NCBI RefSeq assembly: GCF_000020485.1
Contig: NC_011899.1
Span: 1,396,501-1,460,500 of the forward strand
Direction of reading: 5' to 3'
DNA from: Halothermothrix orenii H 168
GTDB taxonomy: Bacteria > Bacillota > Halanaerobiia > Halanaerobiales > Halothermotrichaceae
DNA: 64,000 nucleotides
Below are positions 1-9,822 of the stretch, piece by piece. The position numbers and the translations under genes are program-made. A model generated the notes under the pieces. That model ran no database searches, was not told where the DNA came from, and worked only from the letters and a program-made list of their open reading frames with translations. Numbering within the stretch: the stretch's first letter is position 1; each line of letters begins with the position of its first letter.

Positions 1-421
1 CCCTCTGCTTGTACCCCTTTGATAAATTTTTAATTAACCTGTTTCTAACATCCTTAATACTTATCACTTCCATAACCCTGTCCAGTTCTTTATCATGCTG
101 GTCACGGGGTATATCTTTGAGTTCAGCAATAAATTTCAAAAACCTGTATACGGTCATATTCGGATATAAAGGCGGATTTTCAGGCAAATAACCGATCAAC
201 CTTTTAACATCCAGAGGGTTTTTAAAGGTATCAAATCCCCCTACCTTAACTTCACCAGAAGTTGGTGGGATATACCCGGTAATAATCTGCATAGTAGTAG
301 TCTTGCCCGCCCCATTGGGTCCTAAAAACCCGATAATTTCACCCTTACCTACTTTAAAATTGATTCCTTTCAGTGCTACTTTTTCCCCATACCTTTTAGT
401 TACTTGCTTAACCTCTATCAA
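1..421 (-). CDS. ABC transporter ATP-binding protein (5' part, runs off the left edge)
   Basis: This is the N-terminal ~140 residues of an ABC ATPase; the 3' end lies outside the window. The product would power an ABC-2 type export or drug/antibiotic-efflux type transporter at the inner face of the membrane. Walker A reads GPNGAGKTTT near residue 40, the Q-loop region LPENPPLYPNMTV follows, and the partial signature LSKGYKQR sits at the edge. The start is TTG at 421, seven bases after a GGGAGGG ribosome binding site. The partner permease is not visible. The CcmA/YtrB-like type is inferred from overall sequence. Confidence 0.85.
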   Translation of the reverse strand, partial: MIEVKQVTKRYGEKVALKGINFKVGKGEIIGFLGPNGAGKTTTMQIITGYIPPTSGEVKVGGFDTFKNPLDVKRLIGYLPENPPLYPNMTVYRFLKFIAELKDIPRDQHDKELDRVMEVISIKDVRNRLIKNLSKGYKQR

Positions 422-518
422 TTGCCAGCCCTCCCTTTCATCAAAATAAAAAATCCCATTCTTAGAAATAAAAGAAAACGCAAAAAAAAACGTTATCTTG
501 AATTCCTAAAAATGAGAT

Positions 519-544
519 TATATACCGGAAAAAATATATACCGG
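519..544 (-). promoter_or_regulatory. Direct repeat TATATACCGG x2, candidate promoter/operator of the ABC gene
   Basis: Two exact copies of TATATACCGG (519-528 and 535-544) lie 16 bases apart in the AT-rich spacer upstream of the ABC ATPase. On the minus strand the second copy is followed directly by TATAAT, so the repeats sit where a -35/-10 region would be. A regulator of the YtrA (GntR) type would fit, but none is visible here. Regulatory role is inferred from position only. Confidence 0.35.
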
Positions 545-647
545 CAATATAAAAATATCATAGTTAAAAAATAATTTCAATATTTTGTTAACATTTTTAT
601 CTATCCTTTTACAATATATCCCTCTATTACAGTTGTAATTTTTAAGA

Positions 648-1598
648 TTAGCCATCAGGTACAATAGATTTAACTGTCTCCATGATCTCCTTAATATCGG
701 ACTTTTTATCCCAGCTTAACACTCGCCATTCTTCAGTAAAAAAATATTTATCCTGTGGTCTTATTTTATTTAAGGGACCATGAACTTCAACTTCAAAATA
801 GTTATATTTATTGGTATCAAAAACTTCCATGGCATATCCGTGTCCAAATCGGGCTCCAGAAAAAACAGGGAATATTTTAAGATAACCGAGAAGCCAGTCT
901 TCCTTTTCAACCAGAGTCAAAATCCAGCCTTTTGAATAACCTGTTCCCAGTTTAAATATTTCCTGACCGGGACAGTGGACACTTATAAAACTTTTGCCAT
1001 CAAAATTATATCGCTCTGTATAGTTATTTTTTTCCGGGGTAACAATATAACCTAAACTATCATCTGAAAGAATAGGGAATATAACTCTGCCCTCTCCGTG
1101 GATCTGAGTAACATCCCAGAGCCCAAAAGTCCTGTCAGTGGTTGAACAATTTTCCATTCCCTGCTTAATAGTAACTTCCGGGCTTCCTGCTTTGAGGGTA
1201 ATAACCCTCATCAACCTCATACCACTTTCCCGGCAGACAGGACTTGTAAGCTCAACTTGAATTTTATCTTTTTCCTGAAATACAGACATATTATATGACC
1301 CCAGTTCCAGATCAAGGTAAGGAGGCCAGTCCCACTTTGACTGTGGAGCTAGCCAGGTTTTATAACCACCGGTAGGCACATAATCAAATTTCTTTCGATA
1401 AGACTTAACATCTCCTATACGGGAAAGGTCTATTTTAGAAGTGCTATTTTCCGGCAAATTAAAAAAGAGATCCTGTCCCCGATAGCTAAAACTTACTATC
1501 TTACCACCAACCTCCGGCAACAATATTAAACTGATAACCTTATTTTTTAACTCATAACCCTGCCAGCCTTTAAATTCTGTTTTTTTAAATTCAATCAC
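648..1598 (-). CDS. Conserved hypothetical protein, galactose-mutarotase-like fold
   Basis: A ~316-residue soluble protein without signal peptide. The beginning (GWQGYELKN, LLPEVGGKIVSFSYRGQDLFF) resembles the first strands of aldose-1-epimerase/mutarotase-like beta-sandwich proteins, including the DUF4380 group, but I see no certain catalytic His/Glu set, so no reaction is assigned. An ATG at 1607 directly touches the AGAGG ribosome binding site; GTG at 1598 has nine-base spacing and is chosen as start. It stands alone between the ABC gene and a membrane protein gene. Confidence 0.6.
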   Translation of the reverse strand: MIEFKKTEFKGWQGYELKNKVISLILLPEVGGKIVSFSYRGQDLFFNLPENSTSKIDLSRIGDVKSYRKKFDYVPTGGYKTWLAPQSKWDWPPYLDLELGSYNMSVFQEKDKIQVELTSPVCRESGMRLMRVITLKAGSPEVTIKQGMENCSTTDRTFGLWDVTQIHGEGRVIFPILSDDSLGYIVTPEKNNYTERYNFDGKSFISVHCPGQEIFKLGTGYSKGWILTLVEKEDWLLGYLKIFPVFSGARFGHGYAMEVFDTNKYNYFEVEVHGPLNKIRPQDKYFFTEEWRVLSWDKKSDIKEIMETVKSIVPDG

Positions 1599-1688
1599 AT
1601 AGATCATCCTCTACCATCAAATTTGTTCTATAAAGTTAATATATAAAATTTGTACTAAAATTCTTTTTTATTCAATAAATTGTTTTTT

Positions 1689-2150
1689 TTAATTAGCCTG
1701 TTCTGGTATATATTTTTTTCTTTTATTCCTGTTTAATCCCAGCCAGATTTTAATATAAGCAGAATAAATCAGACTCAAACCAAATAATATAAATTGAATA
1801 AAGTAAAATACTTTTCCGGGGTTAAAGCCCTCATTATAATATGAGGCAATCAAGATTCCCAGTATTACAGAAGAAATTATAATTAAAAAGATCCCCAGAA
1901 AAAGGGCCTGTTTAACCATATATGATGATTCATTTTCATTATTAAGTTTGTTCAAAAGTTTTTTGGTTATATCTCCAAAGAGTATAATGGTAATTATCAT
2001 CCAGTCAAGTAGTTTCAAATATTCCTTAAATTCAACCCTGAAAACAAACATTATACCAAGATGAATTATTAGCGGCAATAGTATAAATATAAAGGTTTCA
2101 GTTATCCACTCAACAAATAACTTTATCCCGGTCATAAATCTAATTTTCAT
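1689..2150 (-). CDS. Hypothetical integral membrane protein, four predicted helices
   Basis: A 153-residue protein with four hydrophobic segments (about 13-36, 48-62, 83-105 and 114-137) and a basic C-terminus (LNRNKRKKYIPEQAN). No family is recognised. The start ATG has a strong GGGGGAG site eight bases upstream. It is monocistronic; the opp operon terminator lies about 115 bases upstream of its start on the same strand. Confidence 0.6.
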   Translation of the reverse strand: MKIRFMTGIKLFVEWITETFIFILLPLIIHLGIMFVFRVEFKEYLKLLDWMIITIILFGDITKKLLNKLNNENESSYMVKQALFLGIFLIIISSVILGILIASYYNEGFNPGKVFYFIQFILFGLSLIYSAYIKIWLGLNRNKRKKYIPEQAN

Positions 2151-2264
2151 TATTAATTCTCCCCCAGCATATAAAATTTGTTAACATATAATTAGACAAA
2201 AGAGATTGTTTTTCCTCCCTTTACCAAATATTTATTTGTAAGTTTTTTCATTTTTTATTTAACA

Positions 2265-2289
2265 AACCCGCGGCTTTACACCGCGGGTT
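2265..2289 (-). terminator. Terminator of the opp operon
   Basis: A perfect 9-bp inverted repeat (AACCCGCGG / CCGCGGGTT) with a 7-base loop lies 26 bases after the oppF stop. On the minus strand it is followed by GTTAAATAAAAAA rather than a long T run, so termination may be partial. Confidence 0.7.
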
Positions 2290-2314
2290 GAGACCAAAAA
2301 TAACAATGGTATAA

Positions 2315-3316
2315 CTAAATTTCCTTATATCTCCGGCAGGCTACAAAATGACCATCTTCTGCCTCTTCTAACTGTGGATCATCACCCTCTTTGCACTCAG
2401 GTTTAGCATATATACACCTGGGGTGGAAGCGGCATCCTTCAGGAATATTGGCAGCTGATGGAATTTCTCCTTTAATGGGCAACTCCTTTTTCTTGTTAAC
2501 CCGCCCGGAAACAGGCTCACATACTGCCGAAATCAAAGCCATGGTATAGGGATGGAGAGTATTTTCTACTACATCATCAACAGAACCCATCTCCACAATC
2601 TTCCCGAGGTACATAACTGCAATTCTGTCGGTAAAGTACCTGGCTGTAGAAAGGTCATGGGTTATATAAAGATAAGTAAGATTCAGGTTTTTTTGTACAT
2701 CTTTCATCATCTGTAGTATCTCAGCCCTTGTTGAGAGGTCAATCATAGAGACAGGTTCATCGGCCACTATAAAGCTGGGTGATAGTATCAGAGTCCTGGC
2801 TGTAGCCAGTCTCTGCCTCTGCCCCCCGCTTAACATGTGGGGATGTCGGTTCATAAATTCCTCAGGTGGGGTTAATTTGACCTCTCTTAAAGCCTTTACC
2901 GCCATTTCCTCCCGGACCTCTTTACTCTCCCCAATATTATGGATGATTAATGGTTCTTCCAGGACATCTCTCGCCTTAAATCGGGGATTCATTGATGCAT
3001 AAGGATCCTGAAAAATCATCTGAACCTTACGTTTATGTTCACTCAAACCTTCTTCATCCAGGTAGGTCACATCTTTCCCATTAAAAATCATCTGTCCAGA
3101 TGTTGGCTCCAGTAATTTCATTATAAGTTTTCCTGTAGTTGTCTTTCCACAACCAGATTCTCCAATAAGTCCAAATATTTCACCCCGGTAAATTTTAAAG
3201 GTTATTCCGTCAACCGCTTTTACATAATCCCTTTCACCCCTTAGTACCTGGCCGAGACTACGCCGTAGCGGAAACCATTTCTTTAAATCTTTAACTTCGA
3301 GAATAACATCACTCAT
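2315..3316 (-). CDS. oppF: Oligopeptide ABC transporter ATP-binding protein, OppF type
   Basis: This 333-residue ATPase energises peptide (or possibly oligosaccharide) uptake with the OppD-like subunit. Walker [10 protein letters not shown] (near residue 53), signature LSGGQRQRLATART, Walker B FIVADEPVSMID and an H-loop ITHDLS are all present. The C-terminal CRFHPRCIYAKPEC segment is the cysteine motif of the OppD/OppF C-terminal domain. It overlaps oppD by four bases, so translation is coupled. It is the last gene of the operon, followed by a terminator. Substrate is not deducible: the family also imports oligosaccharides in thermophilic anaerobes. Confidence 0.9.
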   Translation of the reverse strand: MSDVILEVKDLKKWFPLRRSLGQVLRGERDYVKAVDGITFKIYRGEIFGLIGESGCGKTTTGKLIMKLLEPTSGQMIFNGKDVTYLDEEGLSEHKRKVQMIFQDPYASMNPRFKARDVLEEPLIIHNIGESKEVREEMAVKALREVKLTPPEEFMNRHPHMLSGGQRQRLATARTLILSPSFIVADEPVSMIDLSTRAEILQMMKDVQKNLNLTYLYITHDLSTARYFTDRIAVMYLGKIVEMGSVDDVVENTLHPYTMALISAVCEPVSGRVNKKKELPIKGEIPSAANIPEGCRFHPRCIYAKPECKEGDDPQLEEAEDGHFVACRRYKEI

Positions 3317-4281
3317 TCAAAACACCTCCAGCAGGCTACAAAATGACCCGGCTCAATTTCTTTAACCGGTGGTTCTTCTTTCTTACATTTATCCATGGCT
3401 ACATCACACCTCAGATGAAAACGGCAGCCCTCTGGAGGATTAAGAAGATCGGGTGGTGTCCCCGGAATAAAATCAAGTTTATTTACCTTTTTATGTAACC
3501 TTGGTGTTGCTGCCAGGAGCCTCCGGGTATAGGGATGGGCTGGACCCTGAGAACCATAAATCTGTTCGTTGGTACCTATTTCAGCAACTTTACCAGCATA
3601 CATAACCATGATTCTATCAGATACTTCGGCTTCAGTTGACAGGTCATGGGTGATAAATATAAAAGATAGCTTTAATTTCTCTTTAAGTTCCTTTAACAGG
3701 TTAATTATCTGGGCCTGAACAACTACATCCAGGGCTGTAGTTGGTTCATCACAAATGACAACCCGGGGTTCTAGAAATAGAGCCATGGCAATAACAATAC
3801 GCTGCTTCATTCCTCCTGATAATTCATGAGGGTATCTCTTTAAGACATCATCTGATAACCCCACCAGATTGACATATTTTTTTATCCGTTCTCTTGCTTC
3901 CTTTTCTTTCATTTTCCGGTGATGCTGGAGGGTTTCCATCATCTGTTTTTCAACAGTATAAACAGGAGTTAAACAATTCATGGCTCCCTGAAAAACCATC
4001 GATATTTTTTCCCAGCGTACATTTTTCCTTAATTCATTCTCATTAAGTTTAAGAATATCTTTACCATCAATGATTATTTCACCATCAACTATCTTCCCCG
4101 GAGGAGTAGGCATATTAAGCAAGGCTGTCCCCAGGGTAGTTTTTCCACAACCTGATTCCCCTACAACCCCCAGGGTTTCCCCTGCTTTCATATAAAAGGA
4201 TACTCCATCAACTCCATGAACCGCACCTTTGGTTGTAAAATAATGAAGTTTTAAATTCCTGACATCTAATATCTTCTCCAT
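3313..4281 (-). CDS. oppD: Oligopeptide ABC transporter ATP-binding protein, OppD type
   Basis: A 322-residue ATPase paired with OppF. It has Walker [10 protein letters not shown], signature [15 protein letters not shown], Walker [13 protein letters not shown], switch ITHDLS and the C-terminal [18 protein letters not shown] cysteine motif. Length fits OppD/DppD. It begins five bases after the oppC stop. All key residues for ATP hydrolysis are visible. Confidence 0.9.
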   Translation of the reverse strand: MEKILDVRNLKLHYFTTKGAVHGVDGVSFYMKAGETLGVVGESGCGKTTLGTALLNMPTPPGKIVDGEIIIDGKDILKLNENELRKNVRWEKISMVFQGAMNCLTPVYTVEKQMMETLQHHRKMKEKEARERIKKYVNLVGLSDDVLKRYPHELSGGMKQRIVIAMALFLEPRVVICDEPTTALDVVVQAQIINLLKELKEKLKLSFIFITHDLSTEAEVSDRIMVMYAGKVAEIGTNEQIYGSQGPAHPYTRRLLAATPRLHKKVNKLDFIPGTPPDLLNPPEGCRFHLRCDVAMDKCKKEEPPVKEIEPGHFVACWRCFE

Positions 4282-4286
4282 AATAT

Positions 4287-5744
4287 CTACCTCGTCTTCA
4301 ATTTGGGATTTAGAATTTTATCCATAGAAAATCCAATAAAGGCAAAAGTCATACCCATCAGGGCAATTGCCAATCCTGGTGGTATTACCCACCACCATAA
4401 GCCCTGTAGAACTGCCCCATTAACATGGGCACCGTGGAGTATCTGGCCCCAGGTAACTATTGTCGTATCGCCTACCCCGAGCAAACTCAAACTGGCTTCA
4501 ACAACAATAGCACCTGGAACTGAAAGGGCCATCGAAGCAAAAGCATAAGGAATTAGCTGGGGAATCATATGTTTAAATATAATTCTGGAATTAGAAGCAT
4601 TAAGGGCCTTTGCCGCTTCAATGTAAGTTTCTTCTTTTATTTGCAGACCCATACTCCTTACTGTTCTAACCGGTCCCGTCCAGTAGAAGATACACATCAT
4701 TAAAATAATTAACCAGATACTGGGTTTAAAAATAGCACTGACTACAATTAGAACCGGAAGCATCGGTATACTGACAAAAACCTCAAAGACCCTCATCATT
4801 GCCGAATCCACCCAGCCACCAAAATAAGCACTGGTAACACCATAAATAACTCCTACGGATACCGATATAAATGAGGTCATTAACCCGATTAACATTGCCC
4901 ATTTAGTTCCAACTACGATACCACTCCAGATATCCCGCTTGGCGTTATCGGTACCCAGAATTCCATACACCTTTCCAGCAACTATCAGAGAAGGTTCCTT
5001 TATATATGAATCTTTACCAATAGCTACTCCTTCAATCTTAACCTTATATTCACCCTTTAAGGGACTGGGATTTATTAAAATTCCCTCCTGACCTCTTGAA
5101 AAAATAACTTTAATCGGGTTGATAGAATTTTTATTTATTTTCTCTAAATTTTCACGGCTCTCAAACCTAGATGCAAGCCGGTATGCTCCAAACATGGCAT
5201 CATTGGCCATAGGAGCCCTGACCTTCTGTTCTTTTCTGGAATTAACACTGGCCTGGGTCATTCTTATTTCCTCACCATCGGGCCTGACCAGGGTGACCTG
5301 CATATTTACTGTCCCTTTACTCAGGGCCTTAAATATTAGTTCATCAGGTGGAATATCATACTGGTAATTATAGGTAAATGACCCACTATAGGTTTTCATT
5401 CTACCTCTGTCAATAACCTTCCACTCCGGATCCCTTAAAATTTCATGTTCAGTTCTCTTCTGTGATGAAAACCAGTTAATCCAGGCCGGGGCTGCACTCT
5501 GGGGATTATCTTCCCAGTATTCTATATCACTCCATCTGGTACCCGCTTCTTTAAAAGGTGTAATCTGGGAGCTAAAAATAATCATAAGGATAAAAATAGC
5601 CAGTAAAACTAATCCCCATTTACCATATTTTACCCTGCTAAATTCCTGCCAGAATTCTCCCAGGGAAGACTTAAAATCACTCCAGCCTGAAGACTTGACA
5701 TCTGGTCCTTTACCAGGTTTTACTGGAATATTTCCATTGCTCAT
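4287..5744 (-). CDS. oppC: Oligopeptide ABC transporter permease, OppC type, with enlarged extracellular domain
   Basis: A 485-residue permease, far longer than the usual ~300. A first membrane helix lies near residues 42-60. It is followed by about 200 mostly polar residues (aromatic and charged, roughly 65-270) predicted to be outside the membrane. The standard MetI-type domain with five helices follows. The coupling motif EAAKALNASNSRIIFKHMIP near residue 375 contacts the ATPases. The insertion may form a substrate- or binding-protein-docking domain (inference). It overlaps oppB by four bases. Confidence 0.88.
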   Translation of the reverse strand: MSNGNIPVKPGKGPDVKSSGWSDFKSSLGEFWQEFSRVKYGKWGLVLLAIFILMIIFSSQITPFKEAGTRWSDIEYWEDNPQSAAPAWINWFSSQKRTEHEILRDPEWKVIDRGRMKTYSGSFTYNYQYDIPPDELIFKALSKGTVNMQVTLVRPDGEEIRMTQASVNSRKEQKVRAPMANDAMFGAYRLASRFESRENLEKINKNSINPIKVIFSRGQEGILINPSPLKGEYKVKIEGVAIGKDSYIKEPSLIVAGKVYGILGTDNAKRDIWSGIVVGTKWAMLIGLMTSFISVSVGVIYGVTSAYFGGWVDSAMMRVFEVFVSIPMLPVLIVVSAIFKPSIWLIILMMCIFYWTGPVRTVRSMGLQIKEETYIEAAKALNASNSRIIFKHMIPQLIPYAFASMALSVPGAIVVEASLSLLGVGDTTIVTWGQILHGAHVNGAVLQGLWWWVIPPGLAIALMGMTFAFIGFSMDKILNPKLKTR

Positions 5745-6790
5745 TCTTTACCACCTACCTTTATACGGGGATCGAGGAAACCGTAAATCAGGTCAAGGAC
5801 TACCAGTCCAGCCAGGTATAACAGGATGGTTACCGACAGATTACCCATCAAAACCGGTATATCGTGTTGTTGTAAAGCAACCCAGTAAAGATTCCCCATG
5901 CCCGGCCAGCTAAAAATGCCTTCAAAAATGATAGCACCAGCAAAGGAGCGGAGCAGGGAAATAACAGACATAGTGGCAATAGGAGGAGCGGCTGACCTTA
6001 GAGCATGACCATACAGGACCCGTTTTTCTGATATTCCCCGGGCCCGGGCTGACATAATATAATCCTGCTGTAATGTCCCCAGAACAATATTACGGGTCAG
6101 GTAGGTACCACCCCAGACCCTGATTAAAACCAGGGTTAAAAGTGGTAATGTCATATGGTACAGCATGTCAAAAAAATAAGCCAGACCACCTTCCGGAGGT
6201 GGAGTGGAATGTATACCTCCAGACGGGAAAATAGGAATAACATAGGCAAATAACATAATTAAAATCATCCCCAGCCACCAGGTGGGCATACCCCAGACAA
6301 CCATGGTCAAAATGGAAGTACTCTGGTCCATCAGCCCCCCGGCCTTCTGGGCTTTTTTCAATCCCACTAAAATACTGATTATAACATTAATAAATGCAGC
6401 TACGGTAAAAAGTAGAGCTGTCCTCGGTAATTTCTCCATAACAATAGTAAAAACTTCTCTCTCACCTGCATTAGATTTTATATGGGTAGACCTGCCGAAA
6501 TCAAAGGTTATAGTATCATACGCCCTCCAGAAGACACGATAAATATAAGGTTCGTTTAAGTGATACATATTATATAATTCTTCCCGCCGCTGTTGTTTTA
6601 ATTGCTGGACTTCTTCATGGGATAAACGAGCCATATCCCTTGACATAAATTCTCCCTGAATTCTTTCTTCTATCTGGGAACGTAAAGTGGTTTCCATTAC
6701 GGTATTAAACAGGATTGAAAGCACAAATATTATCACTACATAGATAATTATCCCATAGATTATCCTCTTTACGACATATCGTCCATACAA
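5741..6790 (-). CDS. oppB: Oligopeptide ABC transporter permease, OppB type
   Basis: A ~349-residue inner-membrane permease with an N-terminal helix, a polar stretch of about 75 residues (TTLRSQIEERIQGEF...) and then the MetI-type domain ending in GFLDPRIKVGG, typical of OppB/DppB. The coupling EAA-like loop reads YIMSARARGISEKRVLYGHALR. The first ATG (6811) lacks a ribosome binding site, whereas TTG at 6790 has GAGGTG six bases upstream, so TTG is chosen. A hairpin separates it from the binding-protein gene. Confidence 0.88.
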   Translation of the reverse strand: MYGRYVVKRIIYGIIIYVVIIFVLSILFNTVMETTLRSQIEERIQGEFMSRDMARLSHEEVQQLKQQRREELYNMYHLNEPYIYRVFWRAYDTITFDFGRSTHIKSNAGEREVFTIVMEKLPRTALLFTVAAFINVIISILVGLKKAQKAGGLMDQSTSILTMVVWGMPTWWLGMILIMLFAYVIPIFPSGGIHSTPPPEGGLAYFFDMLYHMTLPLLTLVLIRVWGGTYLTRNIVLGTLQQDYIMSARARGISEKRVLYGHALRSAAPPIATMSVISLLRSFAGAIIFEGIFSWPGMGNLYWVALQQHDIPVLMGNLSVTILLYLAGLVVLDLIYGFLDPRIKVGGKE

Positions 6791-6827
6791 AGCTATCACC
6801 TCTACTTTCATAAAGAATAAAGAAACT

Positions 6828-6855
6828 ATGCCCCCTGTTTAATACCAGGGGGCAT
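6828..6855 (-). terminator. Intercistronic hairpin between binding protein and oppB
   Basis: A perfect 10-bp stem (ATGCCCCCTG / CAGGGGGCAT) with an 8-base loop follows the binding-protein stop. A TTTC/TTTA tail on the minus strand suggests partial termination or 3' protection, a common way to make more binding protein than permease. Confidence 0.6.
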
Positions 6856-6929
6856 ATTTAATTTCTACAATGAAATTAATTATATTTGTAACATAAACCC
6901 CTTTTTTACCGTTTCACCTCAATTGTAAA

Positions 6930-9431
6930 TTAGTAAATTACAAGGGTTTTAGAAACCGTAGAAGGAAGGGCATCCTTAGCCTCAGCAACAGCCATCACTT
7001 TATAGGAACCTGGTTCCAGCTCAGCAGTTACATTACCTGGAATTTTGGCAATAAATACGCCGGGGATAGCTTCATCTGCTTTAAATTTATATTCCTTATC
7101 CCCCGCCAGCAGGGTCAGAGTAACATTACCTGCTTCAGCAAGTTTACCTTCTTTTTCAGGGTATTCTATACTGGTCACATGGATATCAACAAGGATATCC
7201 TTACCTTTTTCAGACATAACAGGTAATTCTAACTGGTCTATTACCAGACGGGTTGACTTAAAGTGTTCCATCCAGTAGCCCGGTTCGAAGGGATAAGTTT
7301 CATCCCTGAAAGCTGTTAATTCAGCAAAACTGGTTTCCGGATCATATTTACTTAAATAGAAGGGCCCATTACTGATATAACCATGGCCATATTTTTCAAT
7401 AAAATCAAGGGCAGCCTTATATCTTTTTATACATTCTTCTGGAGTTATATAGTCCTTTATAGATACAGGCACGTGTTTTTCTTCTATCATTTCTCTTAAT
7501 TCAGCCTTGAGATCCTCAACATGGGAAGGAGTAAGGAGGTCAACTTCTTCAGTACCTTTAATACCCTTGGAGAATGAATACTTTGTACCAGAAGTTGAAC
7601 CTTCGGCGACCATCCGGGCCAGGGCTTCTAAAATCTCCCAGCTAACGCCACAGTAATGGCCTGAAGCAGTTACATCAAAGTAAGGAGCTCCCTGGGCCAG
7701 AGCCCTTTTCTTACTGGCCGGGAAGTTGTAATTAAAATAATTAATGGCTACATTGTTTTCCAGGTCATATATAGTGGCAACATCAATATCAAATGCATTC
7801 ATATTTGCAGCATAACTCTTATCATAATAGGGGTCTCCTTCAAAGTCTTTGGTAGACCATTCTTCTATAAATGCATCTGCATACATAAAGTCTACCAGGC
7901 TCATGGGAATACCGTGGTGGTAGTTACTTAACCTATATCTGTAAACACCTTTGGTAAAGGCAGTTTTACCGGGCCCGATTTCAACCCACTTCTCTTCAAC
8001 CGGGTCATAATAAATTGCATCTTCAGGAACAGGCACATCTCCCACTACTTCTCCATCTTCATTCCGGTGTACCTTGGTATAACTTTCATCCATATCGGGA
8101 ATAGCCCTGAGCCAGGTAAATTCAGCAGTAGAAGGACTTTCAAAGACAGCGTTGTCATATAATGGCTCTGCTATATAACCAATATAGGTATCATCAAATC
8201 CACCGGCTCCCACCGGGTCCCAGGCACTCATAAAGAGGCTCCCCTGGGAAGAAAGTTCCGTAACTCTCAAAATCCTATCTTTAGTCCTGGCAGTAACAAT
8301 GGAATATTTACTGGGGCCATCACCTAAACCGTAAGCAAACCTACCTTCAAAGCGCTCTTTATGGGCCAGATAGTTTGCAGTTGAATAGCAGACATAGATA
8401 CGCTGGGATTCATCGAGGGCTATGTCAAGTGCTGTCAGAACTAAATCCCAGTATTCTTCAGTAGTTAAAAAGTTACCGGAATAGGCCTTCTGGGCTATAC
8501 TATCAAGTTCTTCATTTTTGAATACCCAGCCATCAGCAAGGGCACCTGCTGTAAACCCACCCCAGGAGGCGTACATCTGACCGACGATATGTTCCCACCA
8601 CGCTCTGGTAGCACCTGCTGACCATGCTTCTGTGTAAAGATTCCATCCATAGTCTTCAGGTCTACCGAAATATACCGTTTCCACACACCTGGCCCGTTCC
8701 CAGACCAGTCTTTCCACTTTAAAACCGGCTTTTTCCAGCTGGTTGGCAACATATTCCCCGAGTGGCATTCTTACCTGTGGGTCATCAGCCCTGATAAGGA
8801 ATTTAAGGGTGATAGGTTTGCCATCATATGTCCATCATTTACCCTCTTTTTTAAGCCTTCCCTCGTTTTCAGGTAAAGAAGCTGCCTTATTCATAGCTTC
8901 ATTAATCATATCCAGGGCCTTTGCTTCATCACCTTCCGGAGTAAACCCTTTCTTAATACTTACCAGATTATACTTGTAAGTACCAGGCTGTCCAGGGGTA
9001 GCCATGTCAAACATGGGGGCCCCGCCACCGTCCAGGATTTCGTCAATAATATACTGCCTGTTAATTAAGAAATTCATTGCAAACCTGATCTTTTTGATAG
9101 CAAAAGGATTAAAGAATGTTTCTCCATCTTTTTCAAGGGTGTAGGGAGCCTTGTTTGGATAGGGATTAAATGGAATTGAAAAAGACAGGGCTGGAACAGA
9201 ATATATTTCCAATTTGTCCAGTTCTTCAGGAGATAAAGAGTTGATTAGAGGAGTTTCAACACCTTCAAGGAAGAGATCAGTCTTTCCTTCAATAACATCT
9301 TTAATTCCTATCTCCTTCTGCATTCTTACATTATAGTATACTTTATCGGGGTAAGGACCTTTTTCAGCCAGAACACTGACAGATAATAATAAAGCTAACA
9401 CAACCAGCAAACTAACTCTAAATAATCTCAT
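6930..9431 (-). pseudogene. Extracellular solute-binding protein family 5, with in-frame TGA at 8835-8837
   Basis: The reading frame codes for an 833-residue lipid- or membrane-exported binding protein of the peptide/nickel class, but codon 199 is TGA. The frame continues unbroken from both sides: ...GRLKKEGK, stop, then WTYDGKPITLKFLIRADDP, which is family-typical sequence. The N-terminus has a signal peptide (MRLFRVSLLVVLALLLSVSVLA). At 198 residues, the terminated product cannot bind substrate. Homologues usually have Trp around this place (GKW.YDGKP), so TGG to TGA is likely. The gene heads the opp operon, with a strong promoter, and has AAGGAGG 13 bases before ATG. A sequencing error, a true nonsense mutation or readthrough cannot be told apart here. 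Confidence 0.8.
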
Positions 9432-9672
9432 ACTCGCTACTATACCTCCTTATATAAGTAATGTAACTATGAAAAATAATTAAATTATCACTTAATCCCT
9501 ATACTCACCCCCTCAAAGAGAGTTAATATTTTAGAATCAACTACAAAAAAGTACCTATTTATATTTATAGTATTTTGCTTAAAATTTTATTATACCCATG
9601 TTAAAATATTATCCAGTTTATTTTATATTTTTTAAAATTTTCGTATTTTTTTGTTAATAATATTACTTTTAT

Positions 9673-9702
9673 ATTATAGTGTAAAATACCAATACTTGTC
9701 AA
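9673..9702 (-). promoter_or_regulatory. Sigma-A promoter of the opp operon
   Basis: TTGACA (9697-9702) and TATAAT (9673-9678) are separated by 18 bases on the minus strand, giving a leader of about 230 bases before the binding-protein start. The rest of the AT-rich 9432-9780 interval shows no ORF or clear structure. Confidence 0.8.
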
Positions 9703-9780
9703 GGTATTTTTTGGTGTTTTATTATGATAAAAATATATTAAGATATCTGTATTATATCAGAATTTATATTATATAAACAA

Positions 9781-9812
9781 AAATCTGTTCAGGATTTAAC
9801 CTGAACAGATTT
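9781..9812 (-). terminator. Terminator of the mannoside operon
   Basis: A perfect 13-bp stem (AAATCTGTTCAGG / CCTGAACAGATTT) with a 6-base loop lies directly after the dehydrogenase stop on the minus strand. Confidence 0.8.
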
Positions 9813-9822
9813 AAATTAAATA

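Noticed and set aside
8835-8837. Selenocysteine at the in-frame TGA of the opp binding protein
   Set aside because: No Cys-for-Sec expectation in this family, no clear SECIS-type hairpin right after the codon, and Trp is the expected residue.
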